Assembly (NCBI GenBank): GCA_025350815.1
Contig: JANXXE010000060.1
Coordinates: 1 to 49,170, forward strand
Source of the DNA: Myxococcales bacterium
GTDB taxonomy: Bacteria; Myxococcota_A; Polyangia; Fen-1088
Direction: 5' to 3'
Length of the DNA: 49,170 bases
The position numbers and the translations under genes were made by a program. The notes under the pieces are model-generated. The model saw nothing but the letters and a program-made list of their open reading frames with translations. It searched no databases and had not been told where the DNA came from. This document shows, in pieces, positions 25,359-34,652 of this stretch (within the stretch, counting starts at the first letter, position 1; the number at the start of each line of letters is the position of its first letter).

Positions 25359-26795
25359 CTATGATTCCCCTGGCGGCTTCCCCTGGCGCCTTCGTTTGCG
25401 AACCCACATGGCGATAAACAGCATAAACGGTAGGACCAAATCTTTTGACGCGAACCGGGCTGCGATCTGGCAGGAACAGCCGCTCGCTTTGCCACAGGCC
25501 TGGTTGCCGCCGCAGGTGCCGGCGTCGAAAGCCACGTCCCGCGCGGCGTCTGTCACGGCGGCAGGGGGGGTGTCCCCGTCGCAGATGTCGTAGCTTTCGC
25601 ACAGCCACACGGACGTCGCGCGACACATATCGGCGACGCACGCCTTGGGCCCCCTGACGTCAGCCAGGCGAATGACCGGGGTCCAGGTCTTGCCCTCGTC
25701 GTCCGAGGCACCCAGCAAGAAGGCGTCGCCCGCCAGTTGGTCGCCGCCGCACGCCAACAAGCGCCCGTCGCGGAAGTCGAGACAGCGGTAGCGCGGCCCC
25801 TGCTGGCCCGATGCCACCGGTGGATCCCAGGTCTCGCCGCCGTCGTGCGAGCTGTACAGGTGCCCGGTGGGCGTGCCTTGCCGTTCCAGGATCGGGCGAC
25901 CGGCAGCGAATACGGTCTGTCCCGAGGCGCCGAAGGCAAATCCCCACTGTGCCTCGGCGGTGTCCAGGGTCAGAACCTTTCGCCAGGATCGGCCTGCATT
26001 TGTCGATTTCCAGATCTGATCGCCCGTGTCGGCGTTCTCGACGCGCACGAACACAGTTTGCGGCTGCTCGGGGTGGACGCCAAGAAATTCCACGGTGCGA
26101 ACCTCCGGCGGGAACGCGCTGGTCGTGTCGTCCACAGTCCACGTGGCGCCCCGGTTGTCCGAGCGGGCGGCCACATAGGGGATCTTCGCGGCGTATCCGA
26201 CGACGTACATGACGGCGGCATCCGACGGGGCGATGACCAGGCGATAGAAACGCAGGTCGGCCCCGAAGACTTTGTTGACGACGAAGCCCTCGCCCCCGTC
26301 CGTCGACGACAGCACCGTGCGGGGGTCGGACGCCAGCGCCCAGACCTGCGCGGTCGCGCCGCCGGTGGCATCCACGGCAACGTCCCAGACGGTGGAACCA
26401 TCAACGGCCCCGGTGGCGCGGTGCCAGCCACAGGTGTCGGTCGAAAGGTAAAGGCCCGTGCTGGCGGGTGCGAAGATGCGCCCCCGACCGTCGGTGCGGA
26501 TGCGGTCAGACAGCCGGCCGCCAAAGCTTTCCTCACACGCGAATTGCCAGCCCTTGCCGTCGGTCCCCGGCAGCAGCAGGCCGAAGTTCGCGGCCATCAA
26601 CCAAGGGCCGCCACCGGGCACCAGGTAGTAAGAATCGGCCTGGCGGCAAGGGCCCCGCGGGCTTGTGCTTGCGCAGCGGGGCCCCGCCGCGGCTTGTGCA
26701 GATGGGGTCGCCGTGGTGCACAGACACACGGCAGCCGCGATGGCCGCCAGGCGACAAACGTTGGGTGGCCTGGGTTGCGACAAGGCTCGCCCCAT
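25359..26795 (-). CDS. BNR/sortilin-like propeller surface protein with a MYXO-CTERM-like tail
   Basis: A 478-residue exported protein starting at the ATG at 26795, with a signal peptide ending near PSAQA-AAG. The body has Asp-box (BNR) repeats typical of sialidase/sortilin/photosystem-stability propellers: SSTDGGEGF, SDNRGATWT, KSTNAGRSW, SSHDGGETW and SDDEGKTW. The C-terminus shows ACGKASGCSC, a hydrophobic helix (DLVLPFMLFIAMWV) and RKRRRQ, the Cys/helix/Arg layout of the MYXO-CTERM sorting signal of myxobacteria. It is therefore probably anchored at the cell surface after processing. Function of the propeller is unknown; carbohydrate or protein binding is plausible. The patatin-like gene follows without a gap. 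Confidence 0.82.
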   Translation of the reverse strand: MGRALSQPRPPNVCRLAAIAAAVCLCTTATPSAQAAAGPRCASTSPRGPCRQADSYYLVPGGGPWLMAANFGLLLPGTDGKGWQFACEESFGGRLSDRIRTDGRGRIFAPASTGLYLSTDTCGWHRATGAVDGSTVWDVAVDATGGATAQVWALASDPRTVLSSTDGGEGFVVNKVFGADLRFYRLVIAPSDAAVMYVVGYAAKIPYVAARSDNRGATWTVDDTTSAFPPEVRTVEFLGVHPEQPQTVFVRVENADTGDQIWKSTNAGRSWRKVLTLDTAEAQWGFAFGASGQTVFAAGRPILERQGTPTGHLYSSHDGGETWDPPVASGQQGPRYRCLDFRDGRLLACGGDQLAGDAFLLGASDDEGKTWTPVIRLADVRGPKACVADMCRATSVWLCESYDICDGDTPPAAVTDAARDVAFDAGTCGGNQACGKASGCSCQIAARFASKDLVLPFMLFIAMWVRKRRRQGKPPGES

Positions 26796-26859
26796 CACCT
26801 TAGAAGTGGCCAGGGATTCGACGCAAGGGACTTTTCTCCCTATTCTGATGGGCAATCAC

Positions 26860-28698
26860 ATGTCCGACGACAAGACACCTGGCAAGAACACGCCTTCGGG
26901 GAACGCGCCTTCCGCAAACACGCCGTCGCTGCGCCCCGGTGGCGGTTTCCTGCTGGAAAACACGGGGACTGCGGTCATCTTGACGCCCGAGATGCTGTCG
27001 GACGAGCAGCGGCTGATGAGGGAGACAGCCGACGATTTCATGCGACGGGAGGTCGAACCCCGGACCGCCGAAATCGAGGACAAGCGCCCCGGCGTCATGC
27101 GCGAGATTCTGGGCAAGGCGGGGCAAGTCGGTTTGCTCGGTCACGACATCCCCGAACAATATGGTGGTCTCGGCGGCGACAAGACCAGCTCCAGTTTGAT
27201 CTTCGAAAGTGCCAGTCGACTCGGCTCGTTCGCGGTCAGTTACGGCGCGCACGTTGGCATCGGCACCATGCCCATCGTGTTGTTCGGGACGCCCGAGCAG
27301 CGCCAACGCTACCTGCCGGATCTGGCATCGGGGGCAAAGATCGCGGCCTACGCCTTGACGGAGCCCGGGTCGGGCTCGGACGCACTGGCCGCCAAGACGC
27401 GCGCGGTCCTGTCCGCCGACGGCCAAAGCTGGAAGCTGTCCGGCACCAAGCAGTTCATCACCAACGCAGGCTTCGCGGATCTGTTCACCGTGTTCGCGAA
27501 GGTGGATGGCGAAAAGTTCACGGCCTTCCTGGTCGAACGCGGCGCGCCCGGACTGACCATCGGCCCCGAGGAACACAAGCTGGGTATCCGGGGCAGTTCG
27601 ACCTGCGCGCTGTATCTGGAGGATTGCACGATCCCCCTCGACAATGTCCTGGGCGTTATCGGCCAGGGACACAAGATTGCGTTCAACATCCTGAATATCG
27701 GGCGCTGGAAGCTGGGCGTCGGGTCGACGGGGGGCGCCAAGTATTGCTTGGAGATCGGCGTCAAGTACGCCCGTGAACGCAAGCAGTTTGGCAAGGCCAT
27801 CTGCGAATTCGATCTGATTCGGAAGAAGATCGGCGATATCGCCATGCAGACCTTTGTGTCTGAATCGATGGCGTTTCGCACGGCGGGCCTGCTGGACGCC
27901 CGCACGGGGCTTATCGATCCCAACGATCCGGCCGCCCAGAAGAAAGAGATCGACGCCCTCGAAGAGCATTCGATCGAGGCATCCATCATCAAGGTGTTCG
28001 GATCGGAAATGCTGTTCTGGGCCGCCGATGAGACGCTGCAGATCTTCGGCGGCGCTGGCTACATCACGGACTACCCGATCGAGCGGGTCAGCCGGGACGC
28101 GCGCATCAATCGCATCTTCGAGGGCACCAACGAGATCAACAGGCTGTTGGTGCCGGGCACGATCCTCAAGCGCGCCATGCAGGGGCGCCTGGGTCTGATG
28201 GCGTTCGTGGGCCAGGTCCTGGCCGAACTTGCCGATCCGACGAAGATCGATCGCGTGGTGGCGGGCGGGCCGCTGGGCCTGGAACGGCAGAAATGCGACT
28301 TTGCCAAGCGCGCGGTGGCGTACGCCGCGTCGCTGGCGGCGCAGAAGTACATGCAGCAGATCTCCGACAAGCAAGAGCTGCTGGGTGTTTTGGCGGACGC
28401 CATGATTGCCACCTACGCCATGGATTCTGCCATCACGCGCTCGTTGCAATTGGTGACCGCCCAGGGCGAGGAGAAGAGCCGCATTCCGCTGGCGATGACC
28501 CAGCTTTACGTCGCGCAGGCGTACGAGAAAGTGTTCGACAGCCTGCGCGAGATGTTGATGTGGATCTCCCAGGATGACGAATGGGGTCGGGAGATCCGTG
28601 ACATCAACAATTACTACTCGCTGTGGCGGGTAAATACGTTTTCGTTGCGCAGAAAGATCGCCCTTCACACGATCGACGCTGGCGGCTACGCGCTTTAG
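26860..28698 (+). CDS. acyl-CoA dehydrogenase, VLCAD/ACAD9-like with C-terminal extension
   Basis: A 612-residue flavoprotein that would oxidise acyl-CoA to enoyl-CoA in fatty acid breakdown. It has the N-terminal helical domain (SDEQRLMRETADDFMRREVEP), the FAD/substrate region AYALTEPGSGSDA and FITNAGFADLFTVFAKV, RKQFGKAICEF, and the catalytic Glu421 in FEGTNEINRLLVPG. The position of this Glu and the ~190-residue C-terminal extension match the very-long-chain type rather than short-chain dehydrogenases. The first ~20 residues are a low-complexity Asn/Thr/Pro/Ser-rich stretch. ATG at 26848 is an alternative start. It diverges from the BNR gene. Confidence 0.92.
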   Translation: MSDDKTPGKNTPSGNAPSANTPSLRPGGGFLLENTGTAVILTPEMLSDEQRLMRETADDFMRREVEPRTAEIEDKRPGVMREILGKAGQVGLLGHDIPEQYGGLGGDKTSSSLIFESASRLGSFAVSYGAHVGIGTMPIVLFGTPEQRQRYLPDLASGAKIAAYALTEPGSGSDALAAKTRAVLSADGQSWKLSGTKQFITNAGFADLFTVFAKVDGEKFTAFLVERGAPGLTIGPEEHKLGIRGSSTCALYLEDCTIPLDNVLGVIGQGHKIAFNILNIGRWKLGVGSTGGAKYCLEIGVKYARERKQFGKAICEFDLIRKKIGDIAMQTFVSESMAFRTAGLLDARTGLIDPNDPAAQKKEIDALEEHSIEASIIKVFGSEMLFWAADETLQIFGGAGYITDYPIERVSRDARINRIFEGTNEINRLLVPGTILKRAMQGRLGLMAFVGQVLAELADPTKIDRVVAGGPLGLERQKCDFAKRAVAYAASLAAQKYMQQISDKQELLGVLADAMIATYAMDSAITRSLQLVTAQGEEKSRIPLAMTQLYVAQAYEKVFDSLREMLMWISQDDEWGREIRDINNYYSLWRVNTFSLRRKIALHTIDAGGYAL

Positions 28699-28702
28699 GC
28701 CG

Positions 28703-29155
28703 TTGTCCCTCCCTCGAACACCGTCCGGGAAGATCCTCGGGCCCCTGGATCGATTTGACCTCGTGTTGCTGGGGTTGATGGTCACGACCTTTGTGGCCGT
28801 GGCCAATCTGCCCTTCGCGCCGAAGAAATTCGGCGATTACGACTTTCACATCGAGGCGAAGAATCTGGCCTCCTTCCTGCGCGGCGCAGGTGGGTTCGAG
28901 ACGCTGGCGTTCACGCGTGCGCCCGGTCCGTCGCTTTTCTATGCGGTTCCGTATCTGTTCGTCGCGCCCGGCTCGCAGATCTGGCCCTTGTGGGGGACGT
29001 TCGTGGGTCTGCTGGCGTTCCACGCCGTCGTGTACATGGAGCCCCGCTATCTTTTCCCCTGTCGTGTGATCATCGCGATCATCGGGTCGACCGTGCTGGA
29101 AGCGCCCGTGCGGCGGGTGCTGGCAAGACGCAAGATGCCTGCCGCAGAGGTCTAA
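28703..29155 (+). pseudogene. internally deleted membrane glycosyltransferase (PMT/ArnT type)
   Basis: A 150-codon frame whose two ends look like the two ends of a ~500-residue GT39/GT83-type glycosyltransferase. The start resembles the first helix and the acidic first loop (FDLVLLGLMVTTFVAVANLP, then GDYDFHIEAKNLASFLRG, RAPGPSLFY). After LFVAPGSQIW it jumps to what looks like the last helices and the terminal EPRYLFP motif. The middle ~10 helices are missing, without breaking the frame. The TTG start 4 bases after the acyl-CoA dehydrogenase stop has no clear ribosome binding site. Either a decayed gene or a mini-protein made from the remnant. Confidence 0.55.
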
Positions 29156-29183
29156 GAAAAGGTCCAAGAAGCCCTGCCGTTCG

Positions 29184-31175
29184 TCACTGCCAGCGAACAC
29201 GGACGGGCACGTCTGGTGGCAAGTCGCCCCATACCGCGATCCAGTCGGTCCAGTGACGTGTTCCCACTGGGCGACCGACGCCCCAGCGTATGCTTGCTTC
29301 CGCCCGATCGGGCGGCAATAGCACCGTATAGTCACGCAACACCGTGCCGCTCCGGTTGACCAGTTCGACTGCGCGGTCGCCGATGGGCGCAACCTCGACC
29401 TTCTGGATGTTGCGGAACCAATCCGCGACGTCCGAAACTATCGGGTTCCAGAGGCGCCCGGCGGCGACGGATTCTGCTAGTGCGTCGACGAAGGTCAGCC
29501 ATGCGCTGGATGGGGTGCCCCGGGTCTCCGATTCGAAAAGACCCGCGACGTAGGGCTTGTGGCTGAGCAGATAGATGTGCCCGACGTGGATGCCCCGTTC
29601 ATTCGTCAAAGCCTCCAGATTTGCGGGCGTGTACGCGTCCCGGATGTGCACGATCTGGTTTGTCGTGAACATCAGCATGTCGTCGCGGCGCACCTGGCCG
29701 AGGGGCGCGGGACGCTCGGGATAGAAGGTCGGCGCCATCTCCAGAGCCTCTGGGCGTTCGTATTGTTCCGGCGGTGTTCCGCTGATGGCCAGCCCCCGCT
29801 TGAGAGGTTCCTGCAGAACCTGGATCACCGCGCGTAGATCGTCCGCACCGATACGACCCGTTTGGTGAAGCTGCATGCCCAGTCGCCGAACAGCGGACAT
29901 CACGTTGCGGACCAGGTTCCCGCGCTGACCCCGCATTCGCGTGTCCAGTAGGCAACGAACATAGTGCAGGGCAACGGGCCACGCACCGTGCTGAAGGTGG
30001 CGTGCGGTGGCCGACAGGACCAAGGACCCGTCTTCGGCGGGCGCTTCGATGAGATTCAGCGACGCCACCGGGTCAGAGGCCACATCACAATACGACCACA
30101 AGTTCGTGATGCCGTGATCGCGGAGTTGGTCGAGTAGCCTGTATTGAGGGTTGGTGGCCCCACCCATCGTGTAGCAGTACGAAATGGTCATGCCGTGGTC
30201 GATCCAGGTTCGCGGATGCCAGCGCGTCACGAAGTCGGTCAGACCTTGGCGAAAATCTTGGGGCGACACCGTGCCCCATTGGCTCAGGGCGTGCGGGACG
30301 ATCTCGCTGCCGTCCGCCGCCAGCGCGGAGATCAATCGCAAGTAGTCGGGTTCCGCCAGCGACGGCGCGGGGGCCCAATCCGGCGGCTGCGACGGGAAAT
30401 GAAAGGTTCCCTTGCTCAGTTTCAGTCCACGGCCTGTCCACCCCGGTCGGCCATGCCGTCCCTCAAGCAACACCTCCAGGCCCTCGGTGTAGTCGAAGTC
30501 CGGATGATCGGTGATCACAAATGTCGCCTCGGCCCCCGCCGGAAAGCGGGCCGGCACCATCGGGGCGACGCTCGGCGGCTGACTCTCGCGCCGGAGCGTG
30601 AAGTGGAGGGTGGCGCTGTGGCCAACGTCCCAGCGTGCGGCAGCGACCGAATGAGCCCCCCCGGGGAACTGGACCCGGGGATGAAGGGCCGCCGCGTCCA
30701 TGATGACGCCAACCTTGAGCCGACCAGCATCCCAGGACAGGCGGCAGGCCGCACCGCTGCCGACAGTGCGCAGTTCCATGGTGGAACCGCTGGCGGCAAC
30801 GTAGCGCACGACGAGCGGTGTAAGTTCACTGATGGACGACGTCTTGGTCAAACGGCGCCAGCGCAGTTGTCGATCGAGGAAGAAAGGCGCCTGCGGCGCT
30901 TCACATTCCAGATTCGCCACGAATGACTGGACCACCGTCGGCAGGCCCGCTGCCAGGGTGAGTGAAAGTTGCAGCCCGCCGTCCCGAGGCTGTGCGCGCG
31001 CTTCGAGAGTCAGGCGGTCGTCACTCCAGCGCCAGACCCCATCGGCGTCAACGGACCAGCTGCCGGGGGAACCTTGATCAGCGGACGAATCGTCCTCGGA
31101 CAGGTAGCGACAAATGGGAGGCGAGGCCGTCAGTCGCGCCCCGTCGAGTTCGAAGAACGAGTGCGAGTGGTTCAT
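29184..31175 (-). CDS. large protein with a polysaccharide-deacetylase-like central region
   Basis: I do not recognise this 663-residue protein as a named family. The first ~220 residues look like beta-sandwich (alternating strands, e.g. LQLSLTLAAGLPTVVQSFVA). A central part has FVITDHPDFDYTEGLEVLLE, LKLSKGTFHFPS, SEIVPHALSQWG and RTWIDHGMT, an order of Asp and His motifs reminiscent of NodB-like deacetylase barrels (metal-binding Asp, two His, a Ser/Thr-Lys-Gly strand). The C-terminal part resembles a beta-rich glycosidase accessory domain. No signal peptide. It diverges from fkbH with an 86-base gap that contains a 17-bp motif found also near 38.1 kb. A role in sugar deacetylation is inference only. 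Confidence 0.65.
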   Translation of the reverse strand: MNHSHSFFELDGARLTASPPICRYLSEDDSSADQGSPGSWSVDADGVWRWSDDRLTLEARAQPRDGGLQLSLTLAAGLPTVVQSFVANLECEAPQAPFFLDRQLRWRRLTKTSSISELTPLVVRYVAASGSTMELRTVGSGAACRLSWDAGRLKVGVIMDAAALHPRVQFPGGAHSVAAARWDVGHSATLHFTLRRESQPPSVAPMVPARFPAGAEATFVITDHPDFDYTEGLEVLLEGRHGRPGWTGRGLKLSKGTFHFPSQPPDWAPAPSLAEPDYLRLISALAADGSEIVPHALSQWGTVSPQDFRQGLTDFVTRWHPRTWIDHGMTISYCYTMGGATNPQYRLLDQLRDHGITNLWSYCDVASDPVASLNLIEAPAEDGSLVLSATARHLQHGAWPVALHYVRCLLDTRMRGQRGNLVRNVMSAVRRLGMQLHQTGRIGADDLRAVIQVLQEPLKRGLAISGTPPEQYERPEALEMAPTFYPERPAPLGQVRRDDMLMFTTNQIVHIRDAYTPANLEALTNERGIHVGHIYLLSHKPYVAGLFESETRGTPSSAWLTFVDALAESVAAGRLWNPIVSDVADWFRNIQKVEVAPIGDRAVELVNRSGTVLRDYTVLLPPDRAEASIRWGVGRPVGTRHWTDWIAVWGDLPPDVPVRVRWQ

Positions 31176-31188
31176 GAATCAGCCAACC

Positions 31189-31216
31189 TTGACACCCCGA
31201 AGGGGGCCGATAATAG
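31189..31216 (+). promoter_or_regulatory. 17-bp motif copy 1 and possible fkbH promoter
   Basis: TTGACACCCCGAAGGGG lies at 31189-31205. TTGACA could serve as a -35 box for fkbH with TAATAG (31211-31216) at 16-base spacing, or GATAAT (31209-31214) at a short 14-base spacing. On the minus strand the same bases read CCCCTTCGGGG, a stem with a TTCG loop, 13 bases before the ATG of the deacetylase-like gene. An identical 17-mer is at 38127-38143. Confidence 0.4.
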
Positions 31217-31261
31217 TCTGAACACGTCGGTGCAATCCAGAAGACCGACGACGTTTTCTTC

Positions 31262-33064
31262 ATGACGGCTTCGCAGACCGCCCCGGACGCCACCGCGCTG
31301 GCCGACCTGTTGCGATTGCCGCTGAAGCCGGCCGACTACCTCAGGCTGGCGCGACAGATCGATGCGCGACCCGGGGCCAGGCGCCACGTTCACATCCTGG
31401 CGTCGTTTTCCGTCGAGTTCATGGTGCCTTATCTGAAGGTCGAGGCGTTTCGCCTGGGACTATTGTTGTCGGTGTCCGTGGGCCCTTACGGCCAGTTCGA
31501 ACAACAGGTGGGCGACACCGGCTCGGCGCTGTGGAAGCAAGACAACGATGCGGTCGTGCTGTTGCCGCGCCCGGAGGACGTCGACCAGTCGCTGTTCCGT
31601 GAACCGGGTGCCCACGACGCATCCGAGCGGATGCGCGCGTTTCGCAGCCGTTTCGTTTCGGTTGCCAGGGACGTGCGCCGGCGCGCGCGCGCGACGATCC
31701 TGGTTGCGGACGCAGCGCCACCGTCCGCGCCGCTCGGCAGTCCCGCAGTCGCGGCCCTGTGTCACGCTATCAAGGAAAGCAACCTGGCCCTCGCGAGCGA
31801 AGTCGCCGGCATCGGCGATGCGCACGTCTTCGACTGGCAGGGGACGGTGGCTTCCTTTGGCGCCGCGCGCTTCGCAGATGCACGCCTGTGGTACCTGGCA
31901 AAGATCCCCTGCGGCCCGGAAGGCACGGTCTTCGTCGCCCGGCGATTGGCCCGGCGGCTGGCGGCGGCGTTCGTGCCGCGCGCCAAGTGCGTGGTGGTGG
32001 ATCTCGATGACACCCTGTGGGGGGGCGTGCTGGGCGATGACGGCATCGAAGGTCTTCAGTTGGGCGACGACTATCCCGGGATCGCGTTCAAGGAGGTTCA
32101 ATACCGACTAAAGGAACTGGGTCGCGCCGGCGTTCTACTGGCGATCGCGAGCAAGAACTACGAGGAGACGGCGCGGGAGGCGTTCGCGCGCCACCCCGAG
32201 ATGGTGCTCAAATGGGACGATTTCGCGGCTCACGCGGTGAACTGGAATCCCAAGGCCGACAACATCCGGGAGATCGCACGGAAGTTGAACATTGGATGCG
32301 ACAGCCTGGTGTTCATCGACAACGACGAGCTTGAATGCTCGCTGGTGCGACAGCAGATCCCCGAGGTGCACGTGGTCTGCCTGGGCCGGGATCCGCTGCG
32401 CTTCGAAGCCTTGATCGGCGACATCGCCCCGCTAGATCGGCTGACCGGGACGGCCGAGGATGCCGCGCGCGCCCGCATGTACCAGCAGGATGCGGCCCGA
32501 TCGACCCTGCAGGCCGCCGCCGGGACCCGCTCGGAATTTCTGACTGGCCTGCGCATGCAGGCGACGGTGGGTGCGTGCGATGACAGCACGCTGACTCGCA
32601 TCGCGCAGCTCATCGGCAAGACGAACCAGTTCAATCTCACAACGCGGCGGCGCCTGCCCGACGAGGTGCGGGCGCTCGCCGAAAATCCCAGCGCGCGCGT
32701 TCTATACCTGCGTCTCGCCGACATCTACGGGGACCTGGGCCTGGTATGCGTTGGCATCGTGATGGCCGGACCCACCTTGCCAGCCGTGTGGACCATCGAT
32801 TCATTTCTCATGAGTTGCCGCGTGATGAACCGCGGCGTCGAGGACGCGTTTCTCGCATTTGTCGCACAAAGCGCTGCGGCCGGTGGGGCCAAACGCCTGG
32901 TCGGAGAATTCATCCCGTCGGCGAAGAACCAGATCGTCCGCGACTTTTATACCCAGCGTGGCTTTGCGGGCCTGCCCGACCGGGGCGACACCAAACGCTT
33001 CGATTTGGCCCTGGAGCCGGGCGTTTTGACCTGGCCTGCGCAGATTCTTCGACAGACTGACTAA
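31262..33064 (+). CDS. FkbH-like HAD-IIIC family protein
   Basis: A 600-residue FkbH-type protein. Family members take a glyceryl unit from 1,3-bisphosphoglycerate, dephosphorylate it and load it onto an acyl carrier protein; they also occur in glycan clusters with nucleotide-sugar genes. The N-terminal ~230 residues resemble a degenerate SGNH-like domain (HVHILASFSVEFMVPYLK). The HAD domain begins at about 244 with VVVDLDDTLWGGVLGDDG (nucleophile Asp and acid/base Asp), then IASKNYEETA and VFIDNDELE. A GNAT-like C-terminal domain follows (KTNQFNLTTRRR, RVMNRGVEDAFLAF). The nearest carrier-protein gene, at 37.9-38.1 kb, is broken. It ends in a 4-base convergent overlap with the AAC(3)-like gene. 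Confidence 0.9.
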   Translation: MTASQTAPDATALADLLRLPLKPADYLRLARQIDARPGARRHVHILASFSVEFMVPYLKVEAFRLGLLLSVSVGPYGQFEQQVGDTGSALWKQDNDAVVLLPRPEDVDQSLFREPGAHDASERMRAFRSRFVSVARDVRRRARATILVADAAPPSAPLGSPAVAALCHAIKESNLALASEVAGIGDAHVFDWQGTVASFGAARFADARLWYLAKIPCGPEGTVFVARRLARRLAAAFVPRAKCVVVDLDDTLWGGVLGDDGIEGLQLGDDYPGIAFKEVQYRLKELGRAGVLLAIASKNYEETAREAFARHPEMVLKWDDFAAHAVNWNPKADNIREIARKLNIGCDSLVFIDNDELECSLVRQQIPEVHVVCLGRDPLRFEALIGDIAPLDRLTGTAEDAARARMYQQDAARSTLQAAAGTRSEFLTGLRMQATVGACDDSTLTRIAQLIGKTNQFNLTTRRRLPDEVRALAENPSARVLYLRLADIYGDLGLVCVGIVMAGPTLPAVWTIDSFLMSCRVMNRGVEDAFLAFVAQSAAAGGAKRLVGEFIPSAKNQIVRDFYTQRGFAGLPDRGDTKRFDLALEPGVLTWPAQILRQTD

Positions 33065-34041
33065 CGACCAGCGACGCGTCGGGCGCGTGGGAACAGCCAG
33101 TACGGCAGGCCGAAACGTCGGGCCACATCAAGGTGCCAGTCGAGGAATCGTTTGGCGTCGACCAGCGCGACCTTCAGGCCCTTGGGCGAGCGAACCTGGG
33201 CGAACCCGTTTTCGACTATCAGCCGGGCGAAGGTCACGGTGGCCCCGTAGTTCTCCGCATCGGCCCGCTGCCACCGCATCATGCGGGTTTCCTCGACCCC
33301 GTTTCGCAAGAAGGTCAGGGGCGCTTCATAGTGAAAATCCGCAAACGGGCCGTCGGCGCCCAGTACATCGAACACACAGTGGGTCATGGTCAGGGGTCGG
33401 ATGAATTCGATTCCGAGGACCAGGACCTTGGCGTTTTGAACACCCAGCTCCCACCACGGGCTGCCCACGCCGTAGTGCGTGTGGGCGGACAGTTCGTAGA
33501 AGTCACGCGTGAAGTGCGCCGCCAGTCGGCCCTTGGCGCTGACGGTGGCGGCCGGAATGGGACTGCGCAAAGTGCCCGGCGTGCGACGGAAGGCCTCCGT
33601 CAAGATTCCATACATGGATGGCGAGCGATCCAGGTCGAGCACCATGCGATCCCCCGATTTGATCTTGATGGGGGACGTGGGCATCAACAAGGTCCCGTCG
33701 CCGCCAACGAGTTCCAGCAGCATCGACACCACGGCAGATGGCTTGGCTTCGAGGTGGCGCATCCCGTCCCAGGCGGAATGGACCATCAGGACATCGCCAC
33801 GTCCAACCCCCAGCGCCACCAGCGAATCACGAAGTTCGTGCAGACTGATGACGGGCTTGGAAGCCGACGTCGCCTGGGTCGAAGGCCGTCGCACCCACTT
33901 GTTGATGCGCTGTCTGACGGACGAAAAGCGGCCGTCGCGAAAAACCGCCCGACCCATGACCTCACCTGTGGCCAGAAGCGCCTGCTGGAAGGAGAGGTCG
34001 GTATTCGCAAAACCGTCTACAAGGTTCCTGGCAAGATTCAT
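33061..34041 (-). CDS. AAC(3)-like N-acetyltransferase (polysaccharide-cluster type)
   Basis: A 326-residue member of the aminoglycoside 3-N-acetyltransferase fold family. Landmarks: DVLMVHSAWDGM, LLELVGGDGTLLMPTSP, THYGVGSPWWELG and KVLVLGIEF followed by MTHCVFDVLG. The usual RSxHPxxS stretch is changed to LRSPIPAATVSAKG, so the active site differs from resistance enzymes. In sugar clusters such proteins N-acetylate amino sugars. It lies between fkbH and the cupin gene but on the opposite strand; its start diverges from the cupin gene by 113 bases. Antibiotic resistance should not be inferred from the family name. Confidence 0.8.
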   Translation of the reverse strand: MNLARNLVDGFANTDLSFQQALLATGEVMGRAVFRDGRFSSVRQRINKWVRRPSTQATSASKPVISLHELRDSLVALGVGRGDVLMVHSAWDGMRHLEAKPSAVVSMLLELVGGDGTLLMPTSPIKIKSGDRMVLDLDRSPSMYGILTEAFRRTPGTLRSPIPAATVSAKGRLAAHFTRDFYELSAHTHYGVGSPWWELGVQNAKVLVLGIEFIRPLTMTHCVFDVLGADGPFADFHYEAPLTFLRNGVEETRMMRWQRADAENYGATVTFARLIVENGFAQVRSPKGLKVALVDAKRFLDWHLDVARRFGLPYWLFPRARRVAGR

Positions 34042-34154
34042 GACAGCGATGCGATCCCTTTACCACGGCAGCAGCCACACACGGCAGAAGCCACAAACGA
34101 TAAGACTGGCGCCTAGTTGCAATGAATCCGCCGGGTGGAGTACGGTAACCCCCC

Positions 34155-34652
34155 ATGCTTTCCAACCGGGAGTTCTCCAAGCAAGTCGACGAGCTGCGAT
34201 ATCCAGAGCAGGTCATCGTCCCCCTGGATCCTCCCTTCGTGAACGGCAACGGCGAGATTCAAAATATTCTTCTTGAGCGCTTCACCAGCGCCGCCATTAT
34301 CCGGTCCGTCCCGGGCGCCATCCGCGCGAACCACTACCACAAAACGGACTGGCACTACTCGTACCTGGTCTCCGGGGAGATCTGGTACTTCTGGCGGCCG
34401 CTCGGCGCGAAAAGCCCCCCCGAAGCGGTGCGCGTGAAGGCCGGGCAAATGTTTTTCACGCCGCCCCTGGTTGAACACGCGATGGTCTTCCCGACCGAGT
34501 CAGTCTTCTTGACGTTGGCGAAGAATATCCGGGACACCGCGCATCACGAGGAAGACGTCATCCGTGTGCCCCTGGTCGAGGTGAAGGCCAACCCGAATCA
34601 CCCGGCGCGGTACCAGGTCTTTTCCGGTGGGGTGGAGCTGTCCGGGTGGTAG
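34155..34652 (+). CDS. cupin-domain protein of a sugar-modification locus
   Basis: A 165-residue single-domain cupin. Motif 1 is RANHYHKTDWHYSYLVSGEIWY and motif 2 is AGQMFFTPPLVEHAMVF, which provide His ligands for a metal or form the sugar site in isomerase-type cupins. Similar small cupins sit next to C-methyltransferases and epimerases in nucleotide-sugar and capsule clusters. No close match to RmlC or FdtA is evident from the sequence. There is no Shine-Dalgarno sequence in front of the ATG. Its last 7 bases overlap the start of the methyltransferase gene. Confidence 0.78.
   Translation: MLSNREFSKQVDELRYPEQVIVPLDPPFVNGNGEIQNILLERFTSAAIIRSVPGAIRANHYHKTDWHYSYLVSGEIWYFWRPLGAKSPPEAVRVKAGQMFFTPPLVEHAMVFPTESVFLTLAKNIRDTAHHEEDVIRVPLVEVKANPNHPARYQVFSGGVELSGW

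Noticed and set aside
26800-28806. A 668-codon open frame on the minus strand opposite the acyl-CoA dehydrogenase gene
   Set aside because: It is the antisense shadow of a GC-rich gene: Arg/His/Gly-rich translation with no recognisable motif, while the plus-strand frame has complete dehydrogenase motifs.
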